Below the pieces are notes generated by a model that was not told the DNA's origin, ran no database searches, and saw only the letters and a program-made list of their open reading frames with translations. A program made the translations under genes and the position numbers. Positions 28,127 to 42,439 of a stretch of DNA of 64,000 nucleotides are shown piece by piece. The first letter of the stretch is position 1. Every line of letters begins with the position of its first letter. This DNA comes from Rhynochetos jubatus. Lineage: Eukaryota; Chordata; Aves; Eurypygiformes; Rhynochetidae. The stretch is from the NCBI GenBank assembly GCA_027574665.1, contig CM050653.1:41304118-41368117 (forward strand), given 5' to 3'.

Positions 28127-31100
28127 CAAAATATGCTAAGAATACAAGAAAAATGTCCAACAGAAAGACTTGCCTTCAGAGCTTGCGCTTAGGTGTAGAG
28201 AAGCAGAGCAGGTTGATGGCATGAGGGCATGTATGGTGTGTTTAATGTGGCAGGACCTTGGCTTTCCAGGCAAGATGTGGCAGCCCTGCCTGTATGCGTG
28301 TCTCCACGAAGTCATGACAACGAACATTTGATCGGACCAAATGCCTGAGACACTGTGCTGTTGATCTCTGCTTTTCTGGTGAGATTTAGTACATAGGTCA
28401 TTTGCCAGGCACAGATAGTGGCTAACTGGGTTTGGGGAGGAAACGCCTGCGACATTTCTTCTACGTGCACTTCTAGCCTCCATGCTACAATGGCCAGTGA
28501 CAGGGCAGCAGCTGTGATCTGTAACTGATGTGCTGTGTTTCATTTCCTGCCCAAAACCAGGAGGGACTCGTGCTGTGTGAGCTGCAATCTAGGGGCTGTG
28601 CTGGAAGAAAAGATTCACTTATTAGAAGGACAGACACTGACACAGGGAGACAGCAGAAATGCTGAGGATCTGGCTAGCAACAAAAGAAAAAAATCCCTGA
28701 AATGTAGGCAGGTAATATAACCACCAGAGGCAAAGTGACAAAATGACATCCTACACAACCACAGCCAGAGGAAAATAGTGTTAGCTCCACAGCACTAGAA
28801 GGGCCTAACCATAACCAGTATGAGATGGAAATATCCAAAATATCTTCAGGTTTCAGAAAAGTGAGGTAGTAGCATTGACTGAAGCACCAAGGAGACATAT
28901 TGTGGTGCCAGAGTTGCAGACAGCACTCTGCTGTGAGAACCCTAATCCCTGAGAGGACAACAGGAATGGCCAAGGGATGCATAGATATCAGGATGTCCCC
29001 CTGGAACTTCAAGATCAGATAGGCTCTTGCAAGCCAGAATTTACTAGTGATGGTCAATACAAGTGAGAATGCTTCATGCAGTTGCTCATGTACTGCATGG
29101 TGGCCCTTGCAATGTCGAGCCAAAAGTAACTCGAGCATCAGAGCGAAATCCTAGGCTAGGCCCAAATCTGAGCTGCACCCTAAGAGCCATGCTGATGCAG
29201 GGGCTGCCACGTAATCCAGCTGAATGGGGTGGGAAGAGACCCGCACTGAAATTCTGAGGCTGATGTTGCTGCATCACTCTCAAACTCAGCTACAGACCCA
29301 ACATCCATCCTCCAGGAGAGCACAATATGGACCACTGTCATCTGCCACCTGTGTCTAAACTGCTTTTTGTGCAGCTCCTGCATAAAGGAAGAATAAAGGC
29401 ATGGAAGGTGAGAAAATGATGTCCTTTACCTCCCCAACCCACTTTCTGAATTTAAATGTTCTGGAAGGTTGATGAGGGGCAGGAATATTCCCATAATCTT
29501 CTCAGGAATCCTTCTTACCCTACCTATTAGGAAAGACAGCAGAAGATGCTAGAGATGAAACCCTAAGTGGCTAAGGATGTTTTCCTAAAGATATGCTTCT
29601 GTTCAGTAATACATTTTAGCCTTGAAGTTGATATGGGGGGATGAATCCTGTACTAAGCCACACTTCATGTTATTTATCAATTCAGTTCTAGATCACAGTG
29701 GTTCATTCTGATCTTGAAATCTAGAAATGTCTCCGTATTAGACTGGATGAATACAGAAATCTGTCTCTCTGTCATGTTCAATCTGTAATCTGTTATGTTA
29801 AACTAAGCCCCTTCTCACATTGTAGTGGAAAGAAAATTATTTCAGCCCTGCCTTTCCTCTCATTTAAAACCACAGTTTTCACAGCCTAAACACCCTGCCC
29901 CAGATTCCAAATTGCATTTCATTTTCTGGACTCGTAACCCCTCAGCAGAAGCTGTAGGTGAAATCCACTCCATTCTGTACTGGGATTTGTCCTTTGACTG
30001 GTTAAAGCTGGCTATCCAGCAGGGTCAGCTTGGTGACAGACCTCAAACCCAAGACTGAGGCACAGATTTTCACCAGTGCCTTCTTACCAATAATCTGCCC
30101 TTAAAAGTAATGTGAGCCTATGCCTCACTCGTGCCTTTACAAATTTTAACTATGGTTTTTCTGACTCTAACCAGAGCAATTGCTAGTTGGAGTAGACTCT
30201 GTACAAGCCAATGGCCACCAACACATGGCTTTTGTTGCACTTGGACAACTCCACCATCCTTGGATGATGCCCTCAGTGACACCTGTGAAGTTTTCCAGTA
30301 TCTTGACAAACTATAACAATATAGGCACAATATGGAGAAACTGGCTGCACAAATGTCATTACCTAAAAATTCTGTCTCTGATGCACGAGACCACAAGAAG
30401 CCACTAAAGGCAATGGCGGCAAGCACACAGAGCATGCACATCAAAGGTAACCACATTTAAATCAGTGAAGGTACAACTGATGTAAATGAAATAAAATTCA
30501 ATCCCTCAGTTTTATGCCAATAGTCAGAAAATAGGAGTCTACAGAAGGTGAACACATTTTATAACTAAAAATGGAATATTTTAAGTTCTCTTTTACTTTA
30601 AGGTACTTCCAGAGAAACCAGCCTGTGTATTACAGTAAATGCTTGACATTTGTAAGTCTCCCTTCTACCAAAGACCTGTAAGTGCTTTACAAACTGTGTG
30701 ATATACAGAGGACTCAGGAACTGATCTGCTGTCAGGGTTCTGGGATGGGTCTGGACCTACATCTGAACTTTCCCAAGTCCACGAGTGCTCAGACTGGGGG
30801 TACAGCCTGGGTCATCACCACTGCAGGCTCAAAGAGAATAGGTGGTTTTGATCCCACACTTCAGTACAAACTAATCAAGAAGAGGAAACATTTTACCTCT
30901 TGACTCATGCCAAGCAGATTTGAAGTAAATAATAGAAAATGGCTGGTTTAAGTCTACTTTGCTCCACATTTTACTGTCTTTTAAAAGAAGATGAAAGTGT
31001 GAAGTAAAAACACTTCAAAACTGACCCTTGTGAGTAAAACCATTGTGCAAATGGTCCAGCTAGCCTAAAAAGTAGATGTGAAAAGTTCAGAAAGGTGTAA

Positions 31101-34100
31101 GGGTTGGCTATTATTAAAAAAAGCTAAAAAGAAGAAAAAGTAAATAACTGATCCTTCAAGGATTACTTACTTTCTTTTTAATATATCTGTACTGATTAAG
31201 AATGACTAAATTGATATATTTTCCCTCTTTTTGTCCAGATAAAGTCACTCTTGGGCTGAGATCTTCCTTATAAAGTTTCAGCCTGGAGCACATTTTTACA
31301 GCTGAGTTATTATCCTTAAAATATGAGTTCATACTGGAAATGCTGGCAGCCCTCTTAACTATTGTATAGCAGCAAGCACAGCTGTAACACGTTAAATATG
31401 TTGAAAGTACATGGGGGGAACAGTGTAGCTCAGAGGATGGGTAATAGAATAGGGAGTCTCAATGCTGGGTCACCAGGTTGGGTCACTGGTGGGACTGAAA
31501 GTCATTATTGAGCAACAGCTGTTCAGTTATGTCCAGGCATCAGCTACCCACAGAGAAACAATCATCACAGAAATACATTGCCACAACTAGTGATGTCCAA
31601 CGCCCTTCCCAAGGATTGTAAAAGATAAGGGGATGGATTCCCACAACTGCATCCCACAGGTTAGCTCCAAGATGAAAAGCAGCAATGGCACAGAGGGGAG
31701 AGGCTTGCATGGTCACTGCCCTGCATGCTGCCTGGTCTGCGGAGGGTGTTCATCACCAGCCTATTGCTACCATGTCTTTTCAGGGCACTCTATTTTATCA
31801 GAAAGTTGTTAATCACTGAAGACTGATCCTGAAAGAGTCTATTTTCTACATTAGTGAATGGACTGCATCCATCCCATCACACTACCAGTTATAGAGGAAT
31901 TCTGGTGACAGTGGTTAAATGAAGGCAGAAAGCAGATGACAAAGTACTTTTTCAGCTCCCCAGTTACAGTAATGCCAACAATGATCAAATACTTTATTAT
32001 TACCTCTCTCTGTAGTGAGAGATGGTAACTTCTTGCCATTTGCATCAAATTATAATCCATTTCAACCTAGCCCAAAACAGTATTCAATTTTCACATAAGG
32101 AGATGAATGCAGAGTGTTCTGCATTTTTCAGAATCAGGCTGTGTGCTCGAGTGCAGCCTTTTGTCATAAACCGAAGTAGCCAAAATTGTAGCCAAAGTAA
32201 TGTGGGCAAATGAAATCCAAGTTTCCTTCTTCAGTTTTCTAATGTGTAACTTAGGTAAGTCTCTCTGGTTCCTATTAATCCATACATGCTGCACTAATCT
32301 CTATAAAAAGGTTTGATTTGTTACAGCTTTTGGGTGCACCATTTCCTTCCAATCACCGTGTACAAGCTCAGTAGTCATATCCTGGCATATGACGAAGACG
32401 GTCTTTACTCCTTTATGGCTGTGTCCTCCACACACAGTCTGATTTGTGGAATTTTATTTTGAAGTAAAAAATGTTTCTGTGGGCTGCTATCTTGAATATC
32501 TTTCAGATATTTGCATATTGTAGAGGTGTTCAGTTTTTCTCTGGAAAAAAAATAATCATTTTGTCTCTTTTATTTTTTCTGTCATCTAGAAATCAAGCTA
32601 CCATTGTGATTAAAACTGATTTCAGAGATCCTAAAAACAATCCAAGAAAGAGTGGTTCAAGAATTGTCAAGATCTTTTTCTAAACCATCCCCTTACCCAA
32701 CAGAAGTCAATTCTTCAGGCTACAAGACAGCTGACTAGGAACTATACACTACCAAATACAGCTGTGAAAATGCCTCAGACAATGTAAAGCACTTTGTTCT
32801 GCTGCCAGAGAAGACTAAGCTGGTGGCTCACTGCTGTGGTGAATGCACCAGAGGGCATCTTTGACCCAAACTGGACAATCAGCCTTCTGGGAAGCACAGA
32901 TCGGGCAGCTGTCTCTGCTATGAGTTCAAGAAGATATTTTTTGCATGAAGGTAAGAAGATCTCTGTGCTTTGGAGGAATAAATCATAGTACAAGTTAGAC
33001 AACAACAACAACAAAAACCAGGCCAGGTGGACAGTATATTCATATTGCTGAGATGAACAGTAAATTATTTGGAAAAAAACACTTTGAAGGAGAATAAACC
33101 TTCCTGTGAATTCAGGTCACACTTGCCACATAATTGTGACCAAAAGAATGAAAAAATTTGAGCTGACAAAATGCAACGTTTCTACCATATTTCAAAATGA
33201 CATGTCATTTCAGAATTTATCTAAATTTGAAAGAAAAAAAAAAAGCTTTAAATTAGTTCAATAACCCAGAAATGAAAACAGAGATATTATAGATATTTTG
33301 TCTTTGTTCTTCTTCTCACTCTCTCCCCACTCCCTAAATTCTCTCCTGGAGTGAAGTCAAAACAACATTTTCACAACTTTTTCCATGTCACTACCCTCTC
33401 CCTCTGCACATTTTCACTTCAAGACAAGTTTTAGAGTTATTATTTGATTCTTCCCACAAAGCCAAATTTTGTTATTCACAGAGCACTATATATGTAATAT
33501 TCTTGTCAGTCCTAGCCAGAGGCAAAGGGTAGCCTCAGAGGAAAAGGAAACAGGAAACATCCAAAGGAAGATAAATAGGGACGAGATGATAGGCAAATGG
33601 GTAATACTCCCATCTTTTCTTGAGAGCTGTGTGGATGAAAAAAGAGCACTCTAATTAATTCCAGAGTGACAGGGACTTGAGGGCTGGACTCTGTGCACTG
33701 CATGCTTGTGAATCTTCCTTCCATGTGAACCCCTTTCCTCCAAAAACCAAACAAACCCTTGTTTTATCTTTGAAATCAAAAGATACAATGTAACTAACAG
33801 CAGATGTTCCCCATAAACTCCAGTAGAGACCAGCCTCTTGGCAGCCATATTTCTGTTCTGCAGCGGCTTTTCCAGGCGCACAGAAAATCCATTTTTGGAA
33901 CTGCAAAGTACACGAAATGGTTTTTCTGGTAGTATTTATTGTGGTATTGTCTGGTACTATTTCTACTATCAAGGAACTGCAGTATCATGAAAGGCCCTGT
34001 TTTGTGGTGTTGCAGCTCTGTGGCACTGCAAGTGTTTATAAAAGCATATAATCCAACAATCACAGTAACGTACAGATCTTAGTTCAGTGAATTTGAAAAA

Positions 34101-34108
34101 TTTGGCTT

Positions 34109-34174
34109 GAAATCCTGGCCCCACTGAAATCAATTAGAGTTTTGTCACCAACTTGAATGCTACCAGTATCTCAC
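34109..34174. mobile_element. Degenerate palindromic MITE relic
   Basis: GAAATCCTGGCCCCACTGAA, then ATCAATTAGAGTTTTG, is followed by a decayed reverse-complement arm (AACTTGAATGCTACCAGTAT). This is the layout of a common sauropsid palindromic repeat built on TCCTGGCCCCA(C/T)TGAAGTCAATGG. The right arm has drifted far, so only the left half is convincing. Confidence 0.5.
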
Positions 34175-37100
34175 GTTGTTTTAATCCTCAGAGGCAGAAG
34201 CCAAACTGCACATTACCATGCAGGTATCCAATAGATTTTTATACCACAGACGGATTGTCATTAATTAATAATCCCAAGTAGAGATGATTTTGCTCTTGTC
34301 TTCAGTTTCAGACCATAATTCAGTAGGTGGTTTGGGATTTTTTCCAACAGCACAATTTCAAATTTCGTGTTATTTTTATTTTCTGCAGTACTTGCCATAC
34401 AGACAACATATAGCTGCCTGCAGACTTGTTTAATCAAGAAACAAAATCTTATTTTATGGCAAGACTGTCATCTTGTCTAGAAGCTGAAGTAATTAATAAA
34501 GATAAGGATAACCAACCTGGGAACAGGAAGGCAGCAAGTCTAATAACAACTTCCACTATGAAACCATCTAATAAATACTTGTTATGCGCACTGAGAACAA
34601 TCCTTAGGCTGAAATGTTGCCATAAATTATTCATACGAAAGTTTTGGACAGTAAACAAATTTATGAAGATAATGATCTCTTTGCAATTCATGAACAAAAG
34701 TGGGGGGAGGGGTCAATCCCCAGTATAAATGGCAATGTATAAATCCACCAGCTGTAGGCATAAAGTACCAATGCAGAGATTCGCTGCAGAAATTGTGAAA
34801 TAATCCCTGTGCACTTTCTCTTTCCAGAAGGACAGCTTTGAAGAGCAACTGCAAAGCCAAATAATTTAGCATATACTCATTTGCTGTTCTTGACCAGAGC
34901 ACTCATCACAAGTGAGGAATCAAAGCCTTTGGACTATAATGGGTGAATCAAATCAGAACTGTGCACAGCATTAGCTCTGGTCTGCTTAAAACTAACAGCA
35001 AGCAAGCGTGAAACCTTTGTCAATACAGACCGCAAAGGGTTGTTGCAAGTTTGGGAAACATTGATGTACATTTTTGTTTGATGTACCGAACTGCCTTGCC
35101 TCAATTGAGGATCCATACTGAGTGACTAGGTGGTTTAAAAAGCTGAATGAATTTCACAATGGCAAAGTTTACTTCCAGTACATTTATTTAATGGCTGAGG
35201 CAACTGATGAAAAGAAAATAAAAATCTGATGAGGAGAAAAAAAATTAGACTAGAATCTAGACTCCCCCAGGACAATTTCTTGTGCTTTGTATCCTCTGTA
35301 CTGACAGAGAACATATTTGCTTTCTAGCTAATTACCAACAAGACTAAAATTTTACATCTTTGATGTGTATGAGATCAAAGAATATTAGGAAATAAAAGTA
35401 AGATTAACATAATTGTCTTGTACAGCTATAATAAACTATGACTATGTATGCAATCAGACACCCTGCTCATCAGGAAAGCATAAACTAGAATCAATTGAAC
35501 TAAACAAGAATATTGTTTAACTTTGCTTCCTCAGCACCTTCTCACCTCTCCTGACACTCACCACTGGATCACAGATGCCAAGCCAGGAAAGATGCCCTCT
35601 CCCAATGGCCCATTTGACACCCATGGGAGCTCCTGTCTCATTTGTTGAGCCTTAAAAGAAATAAGTAACTGCCTTATGCAGACACAGCAGGCCATCAGCA
35701 AGGAAAGTACTAAAGGACCAAAATCACATATCCCTACTATTCATCAGAAGGACTAACTTGTATTTATTCCATTTACTACTATTGTCTACCTTATGTGCCC
35801 TCAGAGACAGGGCACAAACGCTCTTTGGGAGCGCGCTTTGGTGGTGTAGCCTTTTCCTGTTATGCGTATAGGATATGGTTCTCATCTACCAAATCTGTGT
35901 GCCAGTTAGTGTGCTCACTTTAGGGAAAAAAAGAAAAAAGAGAGAGAGAAACCGATGCTTTGGTATATACCTGCATCTAATACATCCTTACCATGGCTGT
36001 AATACTGTTAGGAGTATTGCATTTTCTTTAAACTGTCTACAAGAACAATACTGCCTTGTAATAACTGATAAACGTCTGTCTTCAGCCTTTATACACACAG
36101 TGTGATTGTTTACTCCAGAAATATCTACTATTCCTATGTCTTCATCAGCTCAACTGTGAGGAAAAAATCAAAGGCAGCCAAAAGTAACTGCCTCCTAAGA
36201 GTAAAATGTGAAGGGAACGTTTGGATCATTTCTGCTCATTAAGGTGACGTGAAAGGTCTACTTCTGGCTAGGAGCTGTGAGCTACTCCTCAGAGCAAAAC
36301 CATTTTGAAGGTTTTATTTGTCATCAGGTGGCGGTGACAATGAAAAACGTCTACTGCACTTCAAGACAGCTGGTAATAAAGCAGTGCAGGGAACGACTGA
36401 CAGAATAACAGTTATTGTACCAGCGTAGCTTCTAAGTTTTTACAGCCACTCAGCTGGAATTATACCATTGTATTAAAAGTGGTTTAGGGTATAAAAAACA
36501 TTTGGTACAGAAGGGCGCTCTCCCTCTCTGTTGCCATATCAGGAACCAGGGTAACAAAATTAGGGAAAACCAGGTCTTTTGCTTGATTGAATTTAGGTAT
36601 TTTTACTGTGTAGATTTGCTTTGGTTCACACAAGGGCAAGCCTGAAAATGTTTCCTTGCTGACAACTGCCTCATTCAGCACCCTTGCAAGCGGCTCCCAA
36701 CAAATCGCAGTCTTCAAAGGCACATTGTTTTTGTTTGTTCTCATTGTAACAGATGTTTTGTATCATGTACTTCAACGAACTAATTCATCTGCAGAGGACC
36801 GCCTACTCTGGCTGGTGTGCATCCAGCTGTGGAAATAGCTCAAGTGTCATCTGTGGCCACTTTCATTCCATTCTTCTGATCTCACAGGATCTCAGTGACC
36901 GCATCCAAGCCCATAAAAAATAAACAGACCTGAGAACATCCTTTTAAAAAATTTCCAGCGGAGGAGTAATGCTGCTCTAGGCAGGAAGCCTTTCTGGAAA
37001 GAATGTAACTGATGCTGAAGGAAGATTCACTCAGCTCTGGAAGTCTCCTCCAAAACATGCTGTTTTTATCATATGAACTGCCCAGTCAATATTAAGAGGC

Positions 37101-38079
37101 ACTGGAGCAATGTCATGTGTGATTTTGATGGAGCTGAGAGCTTCTGACTAACTCAGTGCCATATCAATTATGCCCTAGCACCAGGCAATCAATCACCACT
37201 TTCTCTCTAAATGTACTGAGCTCCCATTAGGAGCTGCATATACCGTGAGGCTAGTTCATCTCAACACACTGAGCACTTTTATATACTGTGGGTCTACTGT
37301 AATATATTTCTGAAGTAGAAACAAAATCAATCTGAATTGCTCTGGAGTGGAAGCATATCCCATTAATAGCTGTGCACCAAGATTAAAATGTATTAGTGGA
37401 TAAAAAATAGTCTGCGTCTGTAAGAAGTCAATTACTGCTTTCTTGAAAGTGACCAAATAAAACATCCAATACTAATAAAGAATAGACTTTCTGAAAATGC
37501 CTTTAAAATCAGCTGGGATCACTTCATCACAAGTCAAAACATGCCTGGGATGGTAGAACCATTCCCTGATTAGCTTCCTTAGAAGAAGGTGCAACAAGTT
37601 ACCTACTGAATTTGTTGAGAAGTTGACCACAGTTTCCCACAGGAAATAAGTAGTTCCTGTTAAGATGCTGATCATACACTTCAATATCAGATCCACTGGG
37701 CTTGTTAATTACTTTCAAACCACTTAGTCAAGTCACCCATTAAGAGGAAATGATTCAATTGCAGATCCACTGAACTGAGAAACTAGGTGACCAAAACTCC
37801 TTGTGGAGCTTGAATTATCCACCTGTGTAAGAGGGCTTGCAATATGTCAAACCAAGTAGTTAATTTCGGTTTTGAGAAGCAACTATGGCTGTATTTAATT
37901 AAACAGCTTGGCAGGATTTTTAATATTGTACACCACCAATTATTGGAAAATTTTAGAAACATTTCAGAAGCCTTTGAAAACCTTCAGGAAAATCAGAGCC
38001 TTATATCAATCATCAGAACTGATTCATCACTTTTAGGAAGTTGCATTCCAAGTTCCTTAATTCTGCAGAGAAAATTTTA

Positions 38080-38286
38080 AAACTTGCTGGCAACTGTCCT
38101 ATATTTTAGAAACGATGATTCATCTTTCCACTTCTGATCAGGTGTATTTGCTATGAACTTGCTATTTGGGTAGACCTGCCGGTCAGCTCCTTCAAGGCGT
38201 AAGCGGATGACCACGAAAGGCCCGAACGGCTCACTGCAGCTCACGACATTTCTGTAGTTCCTATGCTGGAGGCTGGCAAAATGGAC
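38080..38286 (-). other. Unconfirmed open, CpG-rich patch in the 30.9 kb RBMS3 intron
   Basis: The frame is open for 69 codons between TGA (38287-38289) and TAA (38077-38079). It includes the segments NVVSCSEPFGPFVVIRLRL and EGADRQVYPNSKFIANTP. Seven CpG dinucleotides fall within about 70 bp (38180-38246), unusual for an otherwise CpG-poor intron. There is no Met near the start and no convincing donor, so a gene call is not justified. Confidence 0.12.
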
Positions 38287-41200
38287 TCACTCACAGCAAA
38301 GCTAAACAATTTCATATCGGTGTGCACTGACCTCACTAACTGATGATATTTAGGGTAAAAATGGGTGCCTGGCAGAAGGCTCTTTGAGGACTTGTAAGTC
38401 TGGGTTTGCTGCATGCTCTAACCTTCTGATGAGTCTGCTGTTGCTTGGCTTGCCTGGTTTGGGCTCCCACTTTGGAGCATGTCATAATGATAGATAGCAT
38501 TCTTAGAAATAGAGAAAATACTTCTAAGAGGGAAACCACCACATTTGAGCAAAACTACTGTCCTTTAGAATATATAACATACAAAAGCAATGCCTGTGAC
38601 GTGCCTAGGACTTGCCTAGGACTGGATATTGCAATTATTAACTTCAAAGAGTTCCATCACTTGTATTTATCCCCAAGAATTTTACCAGCACAAAAGAGTT
38701 AACACAGCCTTTCTTTCTGTGAGAAGCAGAATAAATATGGCATAATACGCGGTTACATATTGTCCCAGCTTGGCCAAAAAGATAGAAGAGCAAGGCACAG
38801 TCTCACATACTTCACTTGACACAACAGCACTCACGGCATACTCCTACGAACTCGTTTACTCGTCTGTTGAACAAAATGATGAAAAGAGGCTCAGGGAGGA
38901 TTTGAATGCATTGGCATATCGGGGAGGCAAGCAGATACCATCACAAACAAATAATGGCCAATCACCATAGTGCACACACTCAAAGCCATAAGCTGTACCA
39001 CTGTTTTTTAACTGGAAAACAGGTTAGAATGGCAGGCAAAGCTCCAGTAAGAATGACAAATGAACATAACTGAACATCCAGTCCCCATGTGAGGAAGTTC
39101 TCTTAGATTATGGTACCCCAAACTCTTCAAGTTCTATTGCAAAATCTTTACAATAAGCTCAGCCAGCTTATAGCAAAAACACATCCAATATTTTTTTCTG
39201 AATGGGTAGCAGTTACATACATCAATCTATTTTTTTTATCCCTATGGAAACATCTGTGGTTACTATTCACTGAAGTACACAGCCCAGAATCTCAAAGATG
39301 TACATATCACCTATGCTGTCCCAGCAAAAGATTTCTTAGTGTTATAGACAAAGCTGAACTTTGTCACGCAAGGATAAATGGTCTGGCTTTACTACCTTGG
39401 AAAGTGGAAGCAAAACAAAGGAAAGGAAAAAGCTAGTATGGAGGGTCTGGGAGCTAATCCAGGAAAGTCAAACTTGCATGTAATGTGAACAGTTCAGGCA
39501 CGGACTGAGGGTAGGTTTGCTGTTGTAAGCCTAAATCTGAACACTGATCCCAAACTCCCTCTTGGCAGCAGCAACAGCACCAAGACTACCTCTTCAAGGC
39601 CATTTCCCCCCCATCATCCTGCCCTAAGCAACTGCCTAAACTTGGCTTTATAGTCACCTCCTGTTAAAGTCAATGTGCCCAAGATGTTGAACACCTATGA
39701 AGATTTAGGCTGAAATAGCATAAAATGGGCTATCAAGTGGAGGTTGAAGACATGAACTGCATGGTACTGTCCATAGAAGGCAGCATGAAGCCAGGGAGGA
39801 ATTTGCACAGGTCTTTGCCTTCAAATTCTTGTTTTTCCTGTGCTGTTCCTGGGGGAAGACGTGACCTGTTGCAGTTTCAGCTGTCATGATGAGTGGCTTT
39901 GCTTGCTGAACTTGGAGTGGGAGTTAGCGAGGGAGCTAATACAGCTTTGCTACTTCCACAGACACAAATCAGGGAGAAAAGCGCTGCATTTGCCTGTCTT
40001 CATCAGAAACACTCAAAGTGCTTCTGACAAATGTCCACCTTCTCCTCTCCCTGAAGTAAGAGCTGTGACAAGCACCAGGAAACGCTCATTGCATCAAACA
40101 CTTCATCCCCATTTAAAATAAGTACACCTAGAGCAATCCTCTCCTTTCCACAGAAATGACATGGCCTGCCAGCAGGACGAAATGACAGTGATGGAGTGCG
40201 TACAACCACGCTTTTCCCAAAACACTGCCAGTGCTCCTGGCCCACTGGAAACTGGGGTTAGCTGGGACTGTGGATGGACCAGCTTTTCAACGGCAGGTCT
40301 CTCCCGCTACCTGCCGAGGGAAAATGCGCCTCTAGCCTCAAGCCCGTCAGATGTGGGACATCTGTGAATGTGACGCCCACCCGCTTGGCTAGAGGCAGGC
40401 GATAGACTGGTAATTTCCAAAGCTGCAAGAAGGAGTTTTTGATTGATCGTGCTAAAGAGGAAGCCTATCAAGCTGGGAGCTGACACAAACTCGCATCCTG
40501 TGTGGATTGGGCAAAGAGGGGGTGCTTAATGATTTACAGATTGCTGTACTGGAAAAGTACAAAGGCTGTTTGAAAGCAGCCTGTTTGCTGTGTGAATCAC
40601 ATGAAACCCTCTTGTCCCACCATGGAGATCAGTAGCAGGGTGTCAACCCTGTGACCCTCAGCTTAGAGCTGAAGAAATCATCCAAGTTATCCTGGACCAA
40701 GCCCTGAATGAGGACTCCGCACATATTTTTTCTCTGTGAGCTATACAGCTTTTTAGGAGACAGAGGTAGACATCTGATAATAAGGAACCCAATTTCCTTC
40801 CTGCTTTGGGATGTGTGTATGGTGTGAGGCATGCCGAGAAAAGATAGCTTCCACTCGATTGCTCTGTCTGAAAAGCACAGTGGTGAAAGGCTACACCTGG
40901 GATTTGGGATGGATGTTAGAGACAGGGGCTCTCCTGGGCAACAAGGCCTGCAGCGATGTTACAAAACCTCCCAGGTAGCTTATTTAAAAGGCATGGAGTG
41001 GGAAGGCTGTTCAGCAGACATCCTCTAACAAGGTATGCTCAAGGCTGTAATCAGTAATAAGGAATAACAAATTGCATTTAAACCATGGTTAGAACAAGTG
41101 AAATTTCTACCCCTAATTTCCACTTTCCTTTTAGGAGGAACAGCCCATTTGATAAGAAAGCCTATCCTGCTGGAAGTGCATCTCGCTTTGGCAGCTAGTC

Positions 41201-42439
41201 CAAAAAATAACCATTCAGTGGTTTCACTAAATAACAGCTCGGCACTCCTTCAAAATTCTTCAGACTCCGTTGATCTGTCACTGTGTTACACAACTCATTC
41301 TTCATCAATCCACTATGAAACAGTCAAAGAATGTTCAGTGTTTATACTATTATATTTCACTATTTGTTTTTGCAATCATGTAAGAAAGAGAATGAAACCA
41401 TGCTTTCAACAATGTTGCAGATACCACTGATTCATAACAAGGAGCTTTTTGGCCCACCCTGTTGAATGCACGGACTTAGAATGGCTTTATTCCTAATTTA
41501 CACCAGGTTGAGAGGAAAAAAATGCCACGAGGTGACAACCTGAAAACTGTAACTGAGCAATCACTCCATTTCAGCGGGACTGAAATCAGTTTAGGGAAGA
41601 AACATGTGATTTGATCTGGATTTGCCTCTGCACTCCAAAGCTTAGGTCAGTATTATATTCTTTATAAAGATGTTTGAACTGAAAAGAAAGCATTTTATCT
41701 AATAGAGTAAAAAATGAATGACAAATACTGTTAGACCTCACTACATTCAATAATAAGCTATTACTTATGATATGGACATTTCTAACTTGCAGGATGTCAA
41801 GTCACAGTGTACATTTATACATTGATATTAAAAAAAAATAAATTAGCACTGTCTCTGCAAAAATAATTTAAAAATAATTATGTTATTAAGATGCTTCCCC
41901 AGTTACAGTTGAGAAGGTGTTAATTAGTCAGCCACTTACTCAGGCACCTCAGCAAGTATAGCAGGAATGAACATAGAAGGGGGAAAAAAAAAAAAAGACC
42001 AAAAAGCTGCATCTAGAGGCCAGAAGAAAAATTCTCTAAAAATCTGAGATATTGCAAATGATATTCAAACACCTAACAAAAGGTTTCTCACATAGATGAA
42101 TGAGAAACAAGGACAGAACCCAGAGCTGGTCTCCCCATTCAGTGAGGATGGGGTATGCATTAAAGGTACTTCAGAAGTAGCCCCAACAGGATAAGGACAA
42201 TGCCTCAATTTCCCACGAGCCATCAGAGAGCAGATGCAGCTTTCTGAGGATGAAAGTTTGGGCAGAGAAATGGAAAAACCCCGAGAAGGCACTGAACTCA
42301 AGGTGTGGGTGCAAGTGAAATGAGGACCCACGACTGGAACATCTCTGCTGCAGAGCAATGGAAGTGCTGGCACACGTAAGCACAGGTACAGTGGCCAGGC
42401 CTAAAAGTTATTAATGAAGACAGAACACAGATAAACCAA

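Noticed and set aside
28674..29138. 154-codon minus-strand open frame
   Set aside because: No recognised domain, and the plus strand is also partly open here. Nothing beyond the frame supports a gene.
30600..30870. Possible SINE-like segment (AGTGCTTTACAAACTGTG)
   Set aside because: Only one short block resembles old SINEs; the rest does not follow a known order.
32794..32988. Plus-strand exon-like frame ending at GAAG|GTAAGAAG
   Set aside because: A single donor-like site without a recognised peptide or acceptor is not enough.
41480..41640. TTTACACCAGGTTGAGAGG and ATTTCAGCGGGACTGAAAT blocks resembling another palindromic repeat
   Set aside because: The two blocks do not pair convincingly and the similarity is too diffuse to annotate.
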